64,000 nt of DNA from Chryseobacterium culicis. Lineage in GTDB: Bacteria; Bacteroidota; Bacteroidia; Flavobacteriales; Weeksellaceae. This document shows, one piece after another, positions 35,238-43,001 of this stretch. The position numbers and the translations under genes were made by a program. Position 1 is the stretch's first letter. The number at the start of each line of letters is the position of its first letter. The notes below the pieces were generated by a model, which was not told the DNA's origin, made no database searches, and was given only the letters and a program-made list of their open reading frames with translations. The stretch is taken from the NCBI RefSeq assembly GCF_002979755.1, contig NZ_PCPP01000002.1:1-64000 (forward strand), in the 5' to 3' direction.

Positions 35238-36308
35238 ATGGATCTCAAAATTAAGCTTGATCAGTTACATCAGAAAGTAATCGGTCTGAAGGAACAGATA
35301 GGAACGGAAGAAGCTACAAAAAATGCTTTTGTAATGCCTTTTATACAAATCCTGGGTTATGATATTTTCAATCCCACGGAAGTTGTCCCCGAATACATTT
35401 GCGACATTGGGACGAAAAAAGGTGAAAAAGTAGATTATGTTATCAAAAATAACGATGAGCCCATCTTCATTATCGAATGTAAACATTGGAAAGAAAGTGC
35501 AGATGCTCACAACTCGCAACTTCACAGATATTATCATGTTTCGAAAACGAGATTTGGTGTTTTGACTAATGGTATTGTGTACAACTTTTATACAGATCTG
35601 GAAAAGCCTAATATTATGGATGAAAAACCATTCTTCACCATTAATATTGAAGATTTAAAAGATAGTTCCATTAAAATTCTGGAAAGCTTCACCAAGAAAG
35701 ATTATAATTTAGAAAATATTCTTGATTCGGCGGAAGCTTTAAAATACATCAAAGCTATCAGAAAAGAATTCGAAAAAGAAATCGAAAATCCATCTGATGA
35801 ATTGGTAAAACTTTTAGTAAATCGCTTTTTTGAAAAACCTCTAACGGCTAACAGAATGGTTTCTTTTAAAGAATATGCTAAAAAGGCCTTAACTACTTCT
35901 ATTAATGAATCCATCAGCTTCCGGCTGAAATCTGCATTAAGCATCAATGAACAGATAGAAAAGAGAGAAGATGATGTAAAAACGTCACAACCAATAGATG
36001 AGAATAATGATTCTAAAATTATAACAACGGAAGAAGAATTGGAAGGATTTCAAATTGTAAAAGCAATTCTGAGAGAGAAAATTCCATCTTCCAGAATTGC
36101 TTACAGGGATACGCTTTCATATTTCGGGATTTTGTTGGATGACAACAATAGAAAACCGATTTGTAGACTACATTTTAATACAACAAATAAATATTTAGAA
36201 ACTTTTCACAATGGAAAAGATGCAGGAGAAAAGGTTTTGTTAAACACTCTCGATGAAATCTACAATTATAGGAATCAGCTTCACCAGACATTAGAAAATT
36301 ATTCATAA
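35238..36308 (+). CDS. HsdR-N-type PD-(D/E)xK nuclease domain protein
   Basis: A 356-residue protein. The N-terminal 150 residues have the type I restriction R-subunit nuclease core: TEEATKNAFVMPFIQILGYD, then D66 (VDYVI), E80-C-K82 (IIECKHW) and the QxxxY motif Q94/Y98. No helicase motor follows, so this is not a full HsdR. The centre is helical, and the C-terminus (about 270-356) looks like a separate small domain with FQIVKAILREKIPSSRIAYRD. Such stand-alone proteins are often called type I restriction endonuclease, though no methylase or specificity subunit is nearby. As the only likely nuclease of the operon it may be its effector. Confidence 0.82.
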   Translation: MDLKIKLDQLHQKVIGLKEQIGTEEATKNAFVMPFIQILGYDIFNPTEVVPEYICDIGTKKGEKVDYVIKNNDEPIFIIECKHWKESADAHNSQLHRYYHVSKTRFGVLTNGIVYNFYTDLEKPNIMDEKPFFTINIEDLKDSSIKILESFTKKDYNLENILDSAEALKYIKAIRKEFEKEIENPSDELVKLLVNRFFEKPLTANRMVSFKEYAKKALTTSINESISFRLKSALSINEQIEKREDDVKTSQPIDENNDSKIITTEEELEGFQIVKAILREKIPSSRIAYRDTLSYFGILLDDNNRKPICRLHFNTTNKYLETFHNGKDAGEKVLLNTLDEIYNYRNQLHQTLENYS

Positions 36309-36320
36309 AAAATAATAACC

Positions 36321-36848
36321 ATGAAAACACTAATTTCTTTCATCATAGTCGTCTTTAGCTTATTTCTTTTAAATTCTTGTTTGAAAGCCAATGACAATGT
36401 GGGACACGGCGGAAGATGTACAGGTTCTTCCTATTGTACAGCCTGTTCCAACTGCTCAAGATGTGGTCATTGTAGTGGCGGTGGAACTTGTGGCGTTTGT
36501 GGAGGCGGATATTCCGGAAGAAGCTCATCATCAGGTAGATCCAGTAAAAAAAGTAAGTCTGAAAAATACAAGCCTTCTGATTCATATAAATCCTCAAAAG
36601 CAAAATCCAATAAACCGCCAAAGGTGTTTATTGATAAGGTTAATCTCAACATTAATTCCAACAACAGATATATTGCAGGAATAGAAGTAACAAATATTTA
36701 CGAGAAGCCATCCTTAAAATCTAAAATAATAACAACAGTGCCTAAAAAAGCCAAACTGATTCAACTTTCCAAAGAAGGCTCGTGGTACAAAGTACAAGTT
36801 GAATCAAGTGGAAAAACAGGATATGTTTATTATAAAGATGTAAAATAA
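36321..36848 (+). CDS. Cys-rich SH3-domain lipoprotein
   Basis: A 175-residue lipoprotein with lipobox LLNSC (Cys20). Residues 30-65 hold a dense cysteine array of repeated CxxC pairs in a Gly/Ser-rich context, like a rubredoxin- or knot-type zinc site. A Ser/Lys-rich linker follows, then a bacterial SH3 domain at about 115-175 (VTNIYEKPSLKSKIITTVP, SWYKVQVESSGKTGYVYYKDV). SH3 domains of this type often bind peptidoglycan or protein partners in the periplasm. A cysteine cluster next to a lipid anchor is unusual outside the cytoplasm. Confidence 0.75.
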   Translation: MKTLISFIIVVFSLFLLNSCLKANDNVGHGGRCTGSSYCTACSNCSRCGHCSGGGTCGVCGGGYSGRSSSSGRSSKKSKSEKYKPSDSYKSSKAKSNKPPKVFIDKVNLNINSNNRYIAGIEVTNIYEKPSLKSKIITTVPKKAKLIQLSKEGSWYKVQVESSGKTGYVYYKDVK

Positions 36849-36863
36849 TCAAAACAAAATAAT

Positions 36864-37490
36864 ATGAACTTAAAGAATTTTTTAAATGAGGAACAGGATC
36901 CTCAAGCCGTTGAAAAGCTTTTAGGAAGAATCAACAGTCTTCTTACTTCACAAGAAGCTGTAGAATACATAGCTGTTCAGAAGAAACCTGTAATCAATTT
37001 ATCTCCGGATTGTATTGCTCTCACCAACAGAAGAATCATTTTCTGTAGGCCAAAAACCTTCGGTTTATCAATGGATTTTCAGGATTACAACTGGGTAGAT
37101 ATAGCTGATTGCCACATCAAGGAAGGAATCGTTGGTGCTACCTTTATTATGAGAACAACAACAAACTTCACCAATATGATGGATTATCTTCCTAAAAACC
37201 AAGCCAGAAAACTATACCAGTTTGCACAGGAAGTAGAAGAAAGAATGCGCGGTCTGAGAAGAGAAAAAAATCTTGAAACTTTGAGAGCATCAGCAGGAGG
37301 GGTTACTGTGAATAATGCTACCCCTATTATCACACAACCACAACAATTTCAGGAGGAAAAAAAACCATTATTAATAGAAAATGAAGACCCTTTTGCCTTA
37401 TTGCAGAAATTAAAAGACTTAAAAGAGAACGGAATTATCTCTCCTGAAGAGTTTGAAATAAAAAAGAACGAAGTTTTATCAAGAGTTTAA
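36864..37490 (+). CDS. PH-like and SHOCT domain protein
   Basis: A 208-residue cytoplasmic protein. Residues 35-130 match a bacterial PH-like domain (ALTNRRIIFCRP, SMDFQDYNWVDIADCHIKEG), a linker rich in Gln follows, and the last 35 residues are a SHOCT segment (FALLQKLKDLKENGIISPEEF). SHOCT modules are thought to mediate oligomerisation or contact with membrane partners. It directly precedes a TM2-domain gene (3-base gap), a common companion of SHOCT proteins. Confidence 0.82.
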   Translation: MNLKNFLNEEQDPQAVEKLLGRINSLLTSQEAVEYIAVQKKPVINLSPDCIALTNRRIIFCRPKTFGLSMDFQDYNWVDIADCHIKEGIVGATFIMRTTTNFTNMMDYLPKNQARKLYQFAQEVEERMRGLRREKNLETLRASAGGVTVNNATPIITQPQQFQEEKKPLLIENEDPFALLQKLKDLKENGIISPEEFEIKKNEVLSRV

Positions 37491-37493
37491 ATT

Positions 37494-37709
37494 ATGAAAT
37501 CAAAATCTACCGCCGCATTACTTGCTTTTCTCCTCGGAGGATTAGGCATTCACAGATTTTACTTAGGTCAAAATGGTATGGGAATACTTTATCTGGTATT
37601 TTGTTGGACATTCATTCCCGCATTAATTGCGTTTTTTGATTTCTTCGTACTTATTTTTATGTCTGAAAACCGTTTCAATTGTAAATATAATTTCAAAACA
37701 GGATTTTAA
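37494..37709 (+). CDS. TM2 domain protein
   Basis: A 71-residue inner-membrane protein with the TM2 signature: basic start, helix 1 (ALLAFLLGGLGIHRFYLGQ), then a second hydrophobic helix (LYLVFCWTFIPALIAFFDFFVLI). The GxxxxHRFYLG turn between helices is diagnostic. The molecular role of TM2 proteins is unknown in bacteria. It is in the middle of the operon, 3 bases after the SHOCT gene. Confidence 0.88.
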   Translation: MKSKSTAALLAFLLGGLGIHRFYLGQNGMGILYLVFCWTFIPALIAFFDFFVLIFMSENRFNCKYNFKTGF

Positions 37710-37717
37710 ACAGCAAT

Positions 37718-38119
37718 ATGAAACCATTTCTCACCTTCTGTGCGTTATGTTGTTTCATCGGTATTTTTAGACTTCCCATAGAATATTATACTTTCCTCAG
37801 AATTCTTATTTCCATCGGAGCTTTATTGGTTTTATACCATACTTTAAGCTTTAAACAACATTATTTTAGTATAATTTTTCTGATCATTCTTATTCTTTTC
37901 AACCCTGTTTTCCCCATTTATCTGTATCGAAAAAGTATTTGGATTCCTATTGATACTATAACGGGGATTCTGTTCTTATTGATCAATTTCATAGAAAGAA
38001 AAGAACAAAAAAAGGATGAAGAAGTTACCGAAGAAACCACAGAACCTTCAATACCCATTCACCAAAAAACTGTTTCAAGAGACAGAATTATTAATCCTAA
38101 AAACCCAAAAGAAGAATAA
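37718..38119 (+). CDS. Small polytopic membrane protein, unknown function
   Basis: A 133-residue protein with about four membrane helices in the first 90 residues (near 3-16, 27-42, 48-66 and 77-90) and an acidic then basic cytoplasmic tail. The segment NPVFPIYLYRKSIWIPIDTI recalls the DUF6804 group, which I offer only as a possibility. Gap to the previous gene is 8 bases and to the next 5, so it belongs to the operon. Confidence 0.65.
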   Translation: MKPFLTFCALCCFIGIFRLPIEYYTFLRILISIGALLVLYHTLSFKQHYFSIIFLIILILFNPVFPIYLYRKSIWIPIDTITGILFLLINFIERKEQKKDEEVTEETTEPSIPIHQKTVSRDRIINPKNPKEE

Positions 38120-38124
38120 CCATC

Positions 38125-38532
38125 ATGGAAAACAATCAAATAACAGAAAATCTTAAAGCTCATTTTTTACGACTGTATCAAATGGCTATCTGTGACGATG
38201 ATTTCAGTGCATTAGAACTCAAAATGCTCTATAGGTGTGCTGAAGAACGGGGAATACCCTCAAAAAATCTGGATGAAATTCTTTTAAATCCAATCAATTT
38301 AAAATCATTGGTTCCCCAAACTATTGAAGAAAAAATAGATTATTTATATGATCTCACTGTTATGATTTGGGCAGACGGTATTGTTTCTCCAAACGAATAT
38401 GTTGCAATGCAAAAATATGTTCTTATGTTTGGCTTTTTGGAAGAAAATGTAACGGCAATTGTAGACTATCTCATTGAAGCCGTAAGGGTCGGAAAGAACA
38501 AAAGTGAAATTTTATATGAACTAAAAAACTAA
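38125..38532 (+). CDS. TerB-like helical protein
   Basis: A 135-residue all-helical soluble protein. Two acidic motifs, CDDDFSALELKML near residue 20 and WADGIVSPNEYVAMQKYV near 83, show the paired D-x(5-7)-E pattern of TerB-like (DjlA N-terminal/tellurite) proteins, which bind divalent metal and often work with membrane partners in stress systems. There is no signal peptide. It directly precedes the coiled-coil membrane protein (6-base gap). The match is by motif and helix pattern only. Confidence 0.7.
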   Translation: MENNQITENLKAHFLRLYQMAICDDDFSALELKMLYRCAEERGIPSKNLDEILLNPINLKSLVPQTIEEKIDYLYDLTVMIWADGIVSPNEYVAMQKYVLMFGFLEENVTAIVDYLIEAVRVGKNKSEILYELKN

Positions 38533-38538
38533 CCCATC

Positions 38539-39879
38539 ATGGACACTATCAGTATAAAAAATTTATTCAAACTCAAATCCGTTCCATTAGAACCCCAACC
38601 GGAACCATTTCCACAAAATAATGACAATCACTACGATGAGTCTCTGGAAGAAACCCGGAAAAGAACCTATCATGAATCGGGATACAGAGACAGCTCGCGA
38701 ACCAACGGAAATCATTCTACTCTATCTATCTGCCTGGATGCCGTTTATTCAAAATTTCAGAATGAAGAAAAAGAAATGGTTGAAAAACAGAAAAACCTAA
38801 AAGAATCCTATGTAAATGAACAGAAAAATAGGGAAACCGAGATCAAAGCTTTGTTTGTTTCACAGGAAACCAAAGACGAACAATTAAAAAACAAAACTAC
38901 TGAAATTGAGAATCATCAACACACAATTGAAGCTTTAAAAGCTGAGATCCTTGATCTTCCCAGAAACCCAGAAAAATACAATGTAAAAGCGACAAGAGGA
39001 GCTTCTGCGAAATTTTGGATCGGCCTGATTCTTTTGATTCCTATCACTTTATATTTAACAACATTTTATATATCAACTTCATATTCAGCTTTCTTTAAAA
39101 GCTTTGATGCTAAAAGTACTATAATACAAAATGTTTTAGATGCAAAAGCTTGGGAAAAAGCTTGGAATGATGGCTTTATTGAGGTTGCATTTGTAACATT
39201 AATTCCATTTGTATTTCTTGGTTTGGGTTATTTAATACATATGTTTTGGGAAAATAAAACCAAAGCCAATTACATAAAAGTAGGTGTATTATTAGCCGTT
39301 ACTTTTATTTTTGATGTCATTTTAGCATATCTTATTGAATTTAGAATATACAATTTTGAAAAAGTATTTGGATCTCCACCATTTAATCTTAAAATAGCTT
39401 TTACTCAAATTAGATTTTGGGCAATTATTTTCGCTGGATTCATTGTTTACATTATCTGGGGACTGGTTTTCGATTTTGTAATGAAAGAAAATCGTGAAAA
39501 GGATAAGATCAAAAACGAGCAGGAAATCAGACAGAAAAGAGTTGAATTCTTTCAGGAAAAGATCAATGTTTTGAAAAAAGAAATCGAGGAAATCCTTGCC
39601 AGTATCGGAACAATAAAAGAAACTGTTATCAAAACCCGGGGAAGAATCGAAGAGCTTCAGAACATTATTGACGGAGTTATTATTCCTACCAAAGATTACA
39701 AATTGTATGCATCAGAATATGTTCAGGGCTGGATCACTTTTATCGGTGAAAAAATAGCAGTATCAAGAACAGAAAAACAAACAATGATTGATGACTGTAT
39801 TGCCACCTACAATACCAATTTGGAAACCGTGGGAGCTAATTCCGATAATCAGAATTTAGTGTATTTATCATCTTTATAA
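38539..39879 (+). CDS. Coiled-coil, four-helix membrane protein, unknown function
   Basis: A 446-residue protein with a Pro/Glu-rich start, a charged coiled coil at about residues 70-145, four membrane helices between about 156 and 310 (FWIGLILLIPITLYLTTFY, then three more), a second coiled coil at about 315-380, and a short C-terminal domain. Both termini are probably cytoplasmic. I do not recognise a family. The symmetric coiled coils around a membrane core suggest an oligomeric scaffold or channel. It sits between the TerB-like protein and the VWA lipoprotein and may be the membrane hub of the system. Confidence 0.72.
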   Translation: MDTISIKNLFKLKSVPLEPQPEPFPQNNDNHYDESLEETRKRTYHESGYRDSSRTNGNHSTLSICLDAVYSKFQNEEKEMVEKQKNLKESYVNEQKNRETEIKALFVSQETKDEQLKNKTTEIENHQHTIEALKAEILDLPRNPEKYNVKATRGASAKFWIGLILLIPITLYLTTFYISTSYSAFFKSFDAKSTIIQNVLDAKAWEKAWNDGFIEVAFVTLIPFVFLGLGYLIHMFWENKTKANYIKVGVLLAVTFIFDVILAYLIEFRIYNFEKVFGSPPFNLKIAFTQIRFWAIIFAGFIVYIIWGLVFDFVMKENREKDKIKNEQEIRQKRVEFFQEKINVLKKEIEEILASIGTIKETVIKTRGRIEELQNIIDGVIIPTKDYKLYASEYVQGWITFIGEKIAVSRTEKQTMIDDCIATYNTNLETVGANSDNQNLVYLSSL

Positions 39880-39889
39880 CTGACAAATT

Positions 39890-40777
39890 ATGAAAAAGAT
39901 ATTCTATGTATTATTCATTATTTCTTTGGTTTCTTGTTGCAAAGGCAAGAATGACGGAACAAATACAGAAAAGAAAGATTCTATTGTTGTTGACTCAAAC
40001 AACATCAATCTAAGTATTTTAATTGACCTTTCTGATAGAATTGATCCTAAAACAAATCCGAACCCAACAATGGAATATTACCTACGAGATGTGGAATACA
40101 TCAAAGCCATTGAAAAAGGATTCATCAATCATATTAAATCCAAGAAAATCATCACATACGATGATCAAATGCAGGTTTTCTTCAATCCGGAACCTTCTGA
40201 CCCTAAGATAAATGATTTCACAAAAGAGCTGAAAGTTTCTTTCAATAAAGATATTCCCCGAAGGTATTTTGATTCTGTAGATAAAAAATATGCTGAATTA
40301 CCTTTAAACATTTATCAGTCAGCTATAAAAGACGGAAAATTTGTAGGCTCAGATATTTGGGAATTCTTTAAAAACAAGGTCAACGATTATTGTATAAAAC
40401 AAGATAAAAGAAATATTCTGTTCATTCTAACAGACGGATATATGTATCATGAAAACACAAAATTTGCAGAAGGAAGCAAAACCTCTTATCTAACTACCAA
40501 GCTCATAAAAGCCAACAATCTAACAAGCTCTGACTTTAAAAATACCATTGAAAAAAAAGGCTATGGTTTTGTAAAAGCAAATGAAAATCTAAGTAACCTT
40601 GAAGTTATCATTTTAGGAATCAATCCCGAAAAAGGAAATCCTTTTGAAGAAGCCGTTATTAAAGAATATTGGGAAAATATGTTTAAAGAAATGAAAATCA
40701 AAAAATACCAAATCAAATCTGCCGACCTTCCTTCCAACTTGGAACCCATTATCTTAAAAACAATTTCAGGAAAATAA
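39890..40777 (+). CDS. VWA-like lipoprotein
   Basis: A 295-residue lipoprotein with lipobox LVSC (Cys16). The mature part looks like a von Willebrand A domain: ILIDLSDR (D46, S48, D49) in the place of the DxSxS metal site and ILFILTDGY later on for the third metal-site acid. The third Ser of DxSxS is Arg50, so metal binding may differ from standard. It would sit in the periplasm on a lipid anchor. It is the last gene of the operon and is followed by a strong terminator. VWA and TerB-like partners occur together in Ter-type gene groups. Confidence 0.72.
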   Translation: MKKIFYVLFIISLVSCCKGKNDGTNTEKKDSIVVDSNNINLSILIDLSDRIDPKTNPNPTMEYYLRDVEYIKAIEKGFINHIKSKKIITYDDQMQVFFNPEPSDPKINDFTKELKVSFNKDIPRRYFDSVDKKYAELPLNIYQSAIKDGKFVGSDIWEFFKNKVNDYCIKQDKRNILFILTDGYMYHENTKFAEGSKTSYLTTKLIKANNLTSSDFKNTIEKKGYGFVKANENLSNLEVIILGINPEKGNPFEEAVIKEYWENMFKEMKIKKYQIKSADLPSNLEPIILKTISGK

Positions 40778-40805
40778 AAGCACATCCAATATATATTTAA
40801 CTATC

Positions 40806-40840
40806 AAAAAAAGCGAAGAATTTTATTCTTCGCTTTTATT
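40806..40840. terminator. Bidirectional terminator ending the ten-gene operon
   Basis: AAAAGCGAAGAAT and ATTCTTCGCTTTT make a perfect 13-base-pair stem with a 3-base loop, flanked by A-rich and T-rich runs. It lies between convergent genes and also serves the elaA-like gene. Confidence 0.88.
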
Positions 40841-41289
40841 TATTTTCTTATCATTTCCGTATGTGGAATATCATCTTCCAGATATTTTTTTCCTGTATCT
40901 ACAAATCCGAATCCACTATAAAATCTTAACAGATAATCCTGTGCAGATATTTTGATTTCAGAAGTATGAAAACGGTTTTCTATGGTTTCCACAGCATATT
41001 GTATTAACTGTTTTCCCAGGCTTTTTCCTCTCGCCTGCTCTGTAGTCAGCACCCTGCCGAAAGAAGTTTCATCATACTTTATCCCTTTGTCAAAGACACG
41101 GCAGTATGCCAGTACCTGTCCGTCTTCTTCTGCCCAGATATGAACTGCTTTCTGATCATAATTATCAAGATCAGGATAAGGACAGTTCTGCTCAATAACG
41201 AAAACATCAATACGTGCCTTCAGTACCGAATACAATTCCGGAACAGTGAACTCATCAAACGTTTTGATTTTCCAGACCATATTACTCAT
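40840..41289 (-). CDS. elaA: GNAT acetyltransferase, ElaA family
   Basis: A 149-residue GNAT-fold protein with the ElaA features LYSVLKARIDVFVIEQNCPYPD, HIWAEEDGQVLAYCRV and the acetyl-CoA loop QARGKSLGKQLI. The substrate of ElaA proteins is unknown. It is cytoplasmic. Its start overlaps the end of engB by 8 bases, so the two are cotranscribed and probably translationally coupled. Confidence 0.88.
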   Translation of the reverse strand: MSNMVWKIKTFDEFTVPELYSVLKARIDVFVIEQNCPYPDLDNYDQKAVHIWAEEDGQVLAYCRVFDKGIKYDETSFGRVLTTEQARGKSLGKQLIQYAVETIENRFHTSEIKISAQDYLLRFYSGFGFVDTGKKYLEDDIPHTEMIRK

Positions 41290-41905
41290 CGAAACTTATA
41301 TTATTATTCGTTAGAAATTCATTGGTCTTTTGTATAAAATTAAGAATGTTGTCTCCTCCTTCTTTCTTTTCTGCTGAGGTAATATACAGTTCAGGAAGAT
41401 CTTCCCAGCTCTTATGAAGCTCAGTTTTATAATCTTCAACATTTTTAACAGCAACATTCGGCTTTAGTTTATCAGCCTTTGTAAATACAATGGAAAACGG
41501 GATCCCACTTTCCCCACACCATTGGATAAATTCCAGGTCTATTTTCTGTGGAGTGTGTCTTATATCTACCAATACAAAAAGATTGACAAGATTTCTTCTG
41601 TTGAGAATATAGTTCGTGATCAGCTTTTCAAAATCCTTTCGCTGAACCTTTGAAACCTTTGCATACCCATATCCTGGTAAATCCGTAAGATACCAGTTCT
41701 CATTCACCAAAAAATGATTGATCAGCTGAGTTTTTCCCGGAGTCCCCGAAGTTTTAGCCAAATCTTTATGGTTCATCATCGCATTGATGAGTGATGATTT
41801 TCCCACGTTTGACCTTCCGATAAAAGCATATTCAGGAATATTGGGTTCAGGGCATTCCTGCCATTTTCCACTACTCTTTACAAACGCTGCTGTTTTAATA
41901 ATCAT
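41282..41905 (-). CDS. engB: Ribosome biogenesis GTPase YihA/EngB (YsxC)
   Basis: A 207-residue GTPase needed for large ribosomal subunit assembly. G1 is GRSNVGKSS (residues 30-38), G3 is DLPGYGYA and G4 is TKAD. I choose the ATG at 41905: the frame is open to an ATG at 41935, but that one lies inside the terminator hairpin of the upstream hydrolase gene, and IIKTAAFVKS is the conserved family start. It is followed by elaA in an overlapping pair. Confidence 0.95.
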   Translation of the reverse strand: MIIKTAAFVKSSGKWQECPEPNIPEYAFIGRSNVGKSSLINAMMNHKDLAKTSGTPGKTQLINHFLVNENWYLTDLPGYGYAKVSKVQRKDFEKLITNYILNRRNLVNLFVLVDIRHTPQKIDLEFIQWCGESGIPFSIVFTKADKLKPNVAVKNVEDYKTELHKSWEDLPELYITSAEKKEGGDNILNFIQKTNEFLTNNNISFDE

Positions 41906-41929
41906 TTTTGAATGTATTTTAGAAAAATA

Positions 41930-41956
41930 AACCATTAAGAAAAGCTCTTAATGGTT
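41930..41956 (-). terminator. Rho-independent terminator after the alpha/beta hydrolase gene
   Basis: ACCATTAAGA pairs perfectly with TCTTAATGGT with a 5-base loop. On the minus strand it is followed by TTTATTTTTCT. It ends the hydrolase transcript just before engB. Confidence 0.8.
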
Positions 41957-41967
41957 ATTTATATGTT

Positions 41968-42729
41968 TTAAACTTTATCTTTTACCCAGTTGTATAGGAT
42001 TTCATTGAACTCTTCTGGTTTTTCCATCATGGCGGCATGCCCGCATTTATCAATCCAGAATAAATCAGAATTAGGAATAAACTTGTGCATATCTTCTGCC
42101 ACTTCCGGAGGGGTTACATTATCCTGTTTACCCCAGATCAGGCAGGTAGGTGTCACAATCTTCGGAAGATCGTTCAACATATTGTGTTTGATGGCACTTC
42201 TTGCCAGCATTACGGTCTTGATTCCTTTCATTCTGTCATTCACTACTGCAAAAACTTCATCTACAAGATCTTCTGTTGCCACCTTAGGATCATAGAAAAC
42301 TTCTTCCGTCTTCTTTCTGATGTAAGAACGGTCGTTCTTTCTCGGAAAACTGTCCCCGAAAGTTCTTTCATATAGTCCGGAGCTTCCTGTAAGAACCAGA
42401 TTTTTTACCAGATCAGGTCTTGCCAAAGTCAGAATAAGCCCTACATGTCCTCCCATTGAGTTTCCTACAATAGTAACAGGACCCGAAATATGGCTCTCTA
42501 TAAACTTGATAATATATTTTGCGATAGTGGTAAGATTCGTATTGAGTACCGGCAGATCGTAGATCGGCAACTGAGGAACATATACTTTGAAGCCTCTATC
42601 CGAAAAAAAATCTACCATTTTATCGAAATTACTCAAACCACCCATTAACCCGTGCAACAGCACTAATGGATGTCCTTCTCCCGCTTCTACATAGGAATAT
42701 TTCTTTTCTTTTTTTGTACTAAATATCAT
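41968..42729 (-). CDS. Alpha/beta hydrolase
   Basis: A 253-residue hydrolase with an oxyanion-hole segment LLHGLMGG, nucleophile elbow GNSMGG (Ser91), acid in WGKQDNVTP and catalytic His in CGHAAMMEKP. This is a standard soluble alpha/beta-hydrolase of the esterase/C-C hydrolase kind, and the substrate cannot be told. The frame is open to 42774, but the upstream part is basic and not family-like; the ATG at 42729 is preferred. It is monocistronic with a clear terminator. Confidence 0.85.
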   Translation of the reverse strand: MIFSTKKEKKYSYVEAGEGHPLVLLHGLMGGLSNFDKMVDFFSDRGFKVYVPQLPIYDLPVLNTNLTTIAKYIIKFIESHISGPVTIVGNSMGGHVGLILTLARPDLVKNLVLTGSSGLYERTFGDSFPRKNDRSYIRKKTEEVFYDPKVATEDLVDEVFAVVNDRMKGIKTVMLARSAIKHNMLNDLPKIVTPTCLIWGKQDNVTPPEVAEDMHKFIPNSDLFWIDKCGHAAMMEKPEEFNEILYNWVKDKV

Positions 42730-42952
42730 AAAACGCCTTAATAAAGCCCTGCAAAAATACAAATTAAACCTCAAAAAAATTTTGATTATCCTAATTTAAG
42801 ATAAAAATAATATAATATTCTCCTTTTTAACTTTTTTTTTCAAAACGGCTTTATTATGGCACAAATAACACTTTCAACAAGTGTCTTCATATCAGTATTT
42901 TACATTATTGAAATTCAATCTTTAATAAAACTTATTAACATTGAGTCAAAAA
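42730..42952. other. Spacer between the hydrolase gene and the dcw cluster
   Basis: An AT-rich divergent spacer without an obvious gene. It leads into the MraZ box array at 42953. No perfect promoter for the hydrolase gene was found. Confidence 0.5.
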
Positions 42953-42978
42953 GTGGGAAAAAGTGGGAAATTTTGGAA
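42953..42978 (+). promoter_or_regulatory. MraZ operator: three boxes at 10-base spacing
   Basis: TGGGA, TGGGA and TGGAA begin at 42954, 42964 and 42974, exactly 10 bases apart, each followed by A residues. In E. coli, MraZ binds direct TGGG-type repeats separated by 5 bases in front of its own gene, the same geometry. Here the array ends 9 bases before the -7 element, so binding would block or reshape the promoter, giving autoregulation of the whole cluster. Confidence 0.8.
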
Positions 42979-42987
42979 ATTATTATA

Positions 42988-42995
42988 TAAATTTG
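42988..42995 (+). promoter_or_regulatory. -7 promoter element of the dcw cluster (TAAATTTG)
   Basis: A perfect TAnnTTTG match only 6 bases before the mraZ ATG at 43002. If transcription starts the usual few bases downstream, the mRNA would have almost no leader. Confidence 0.6.
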
Positions 42996-43001
42996 TCCCA
43001 A

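Noticed and set aside
34604-40840. Reading the operon as a classical type I restriction system or a classical ter operon
   Set aside because: No HsdM, HsdS or helicase is present, and TerC, TerD-type and TerZ proteins are missing.
41906-41935. Longer start for engB
   Set aside because: The ATG lies in the terminator hairpin of the upstream gene, and the conserved start is ten residues later.
42963-43001. GTG start for mraZ giving 13 extra residues
   Set aside because: These bases are the operator boxes and the -7 element; the family starts at MKNFIGTYEC.
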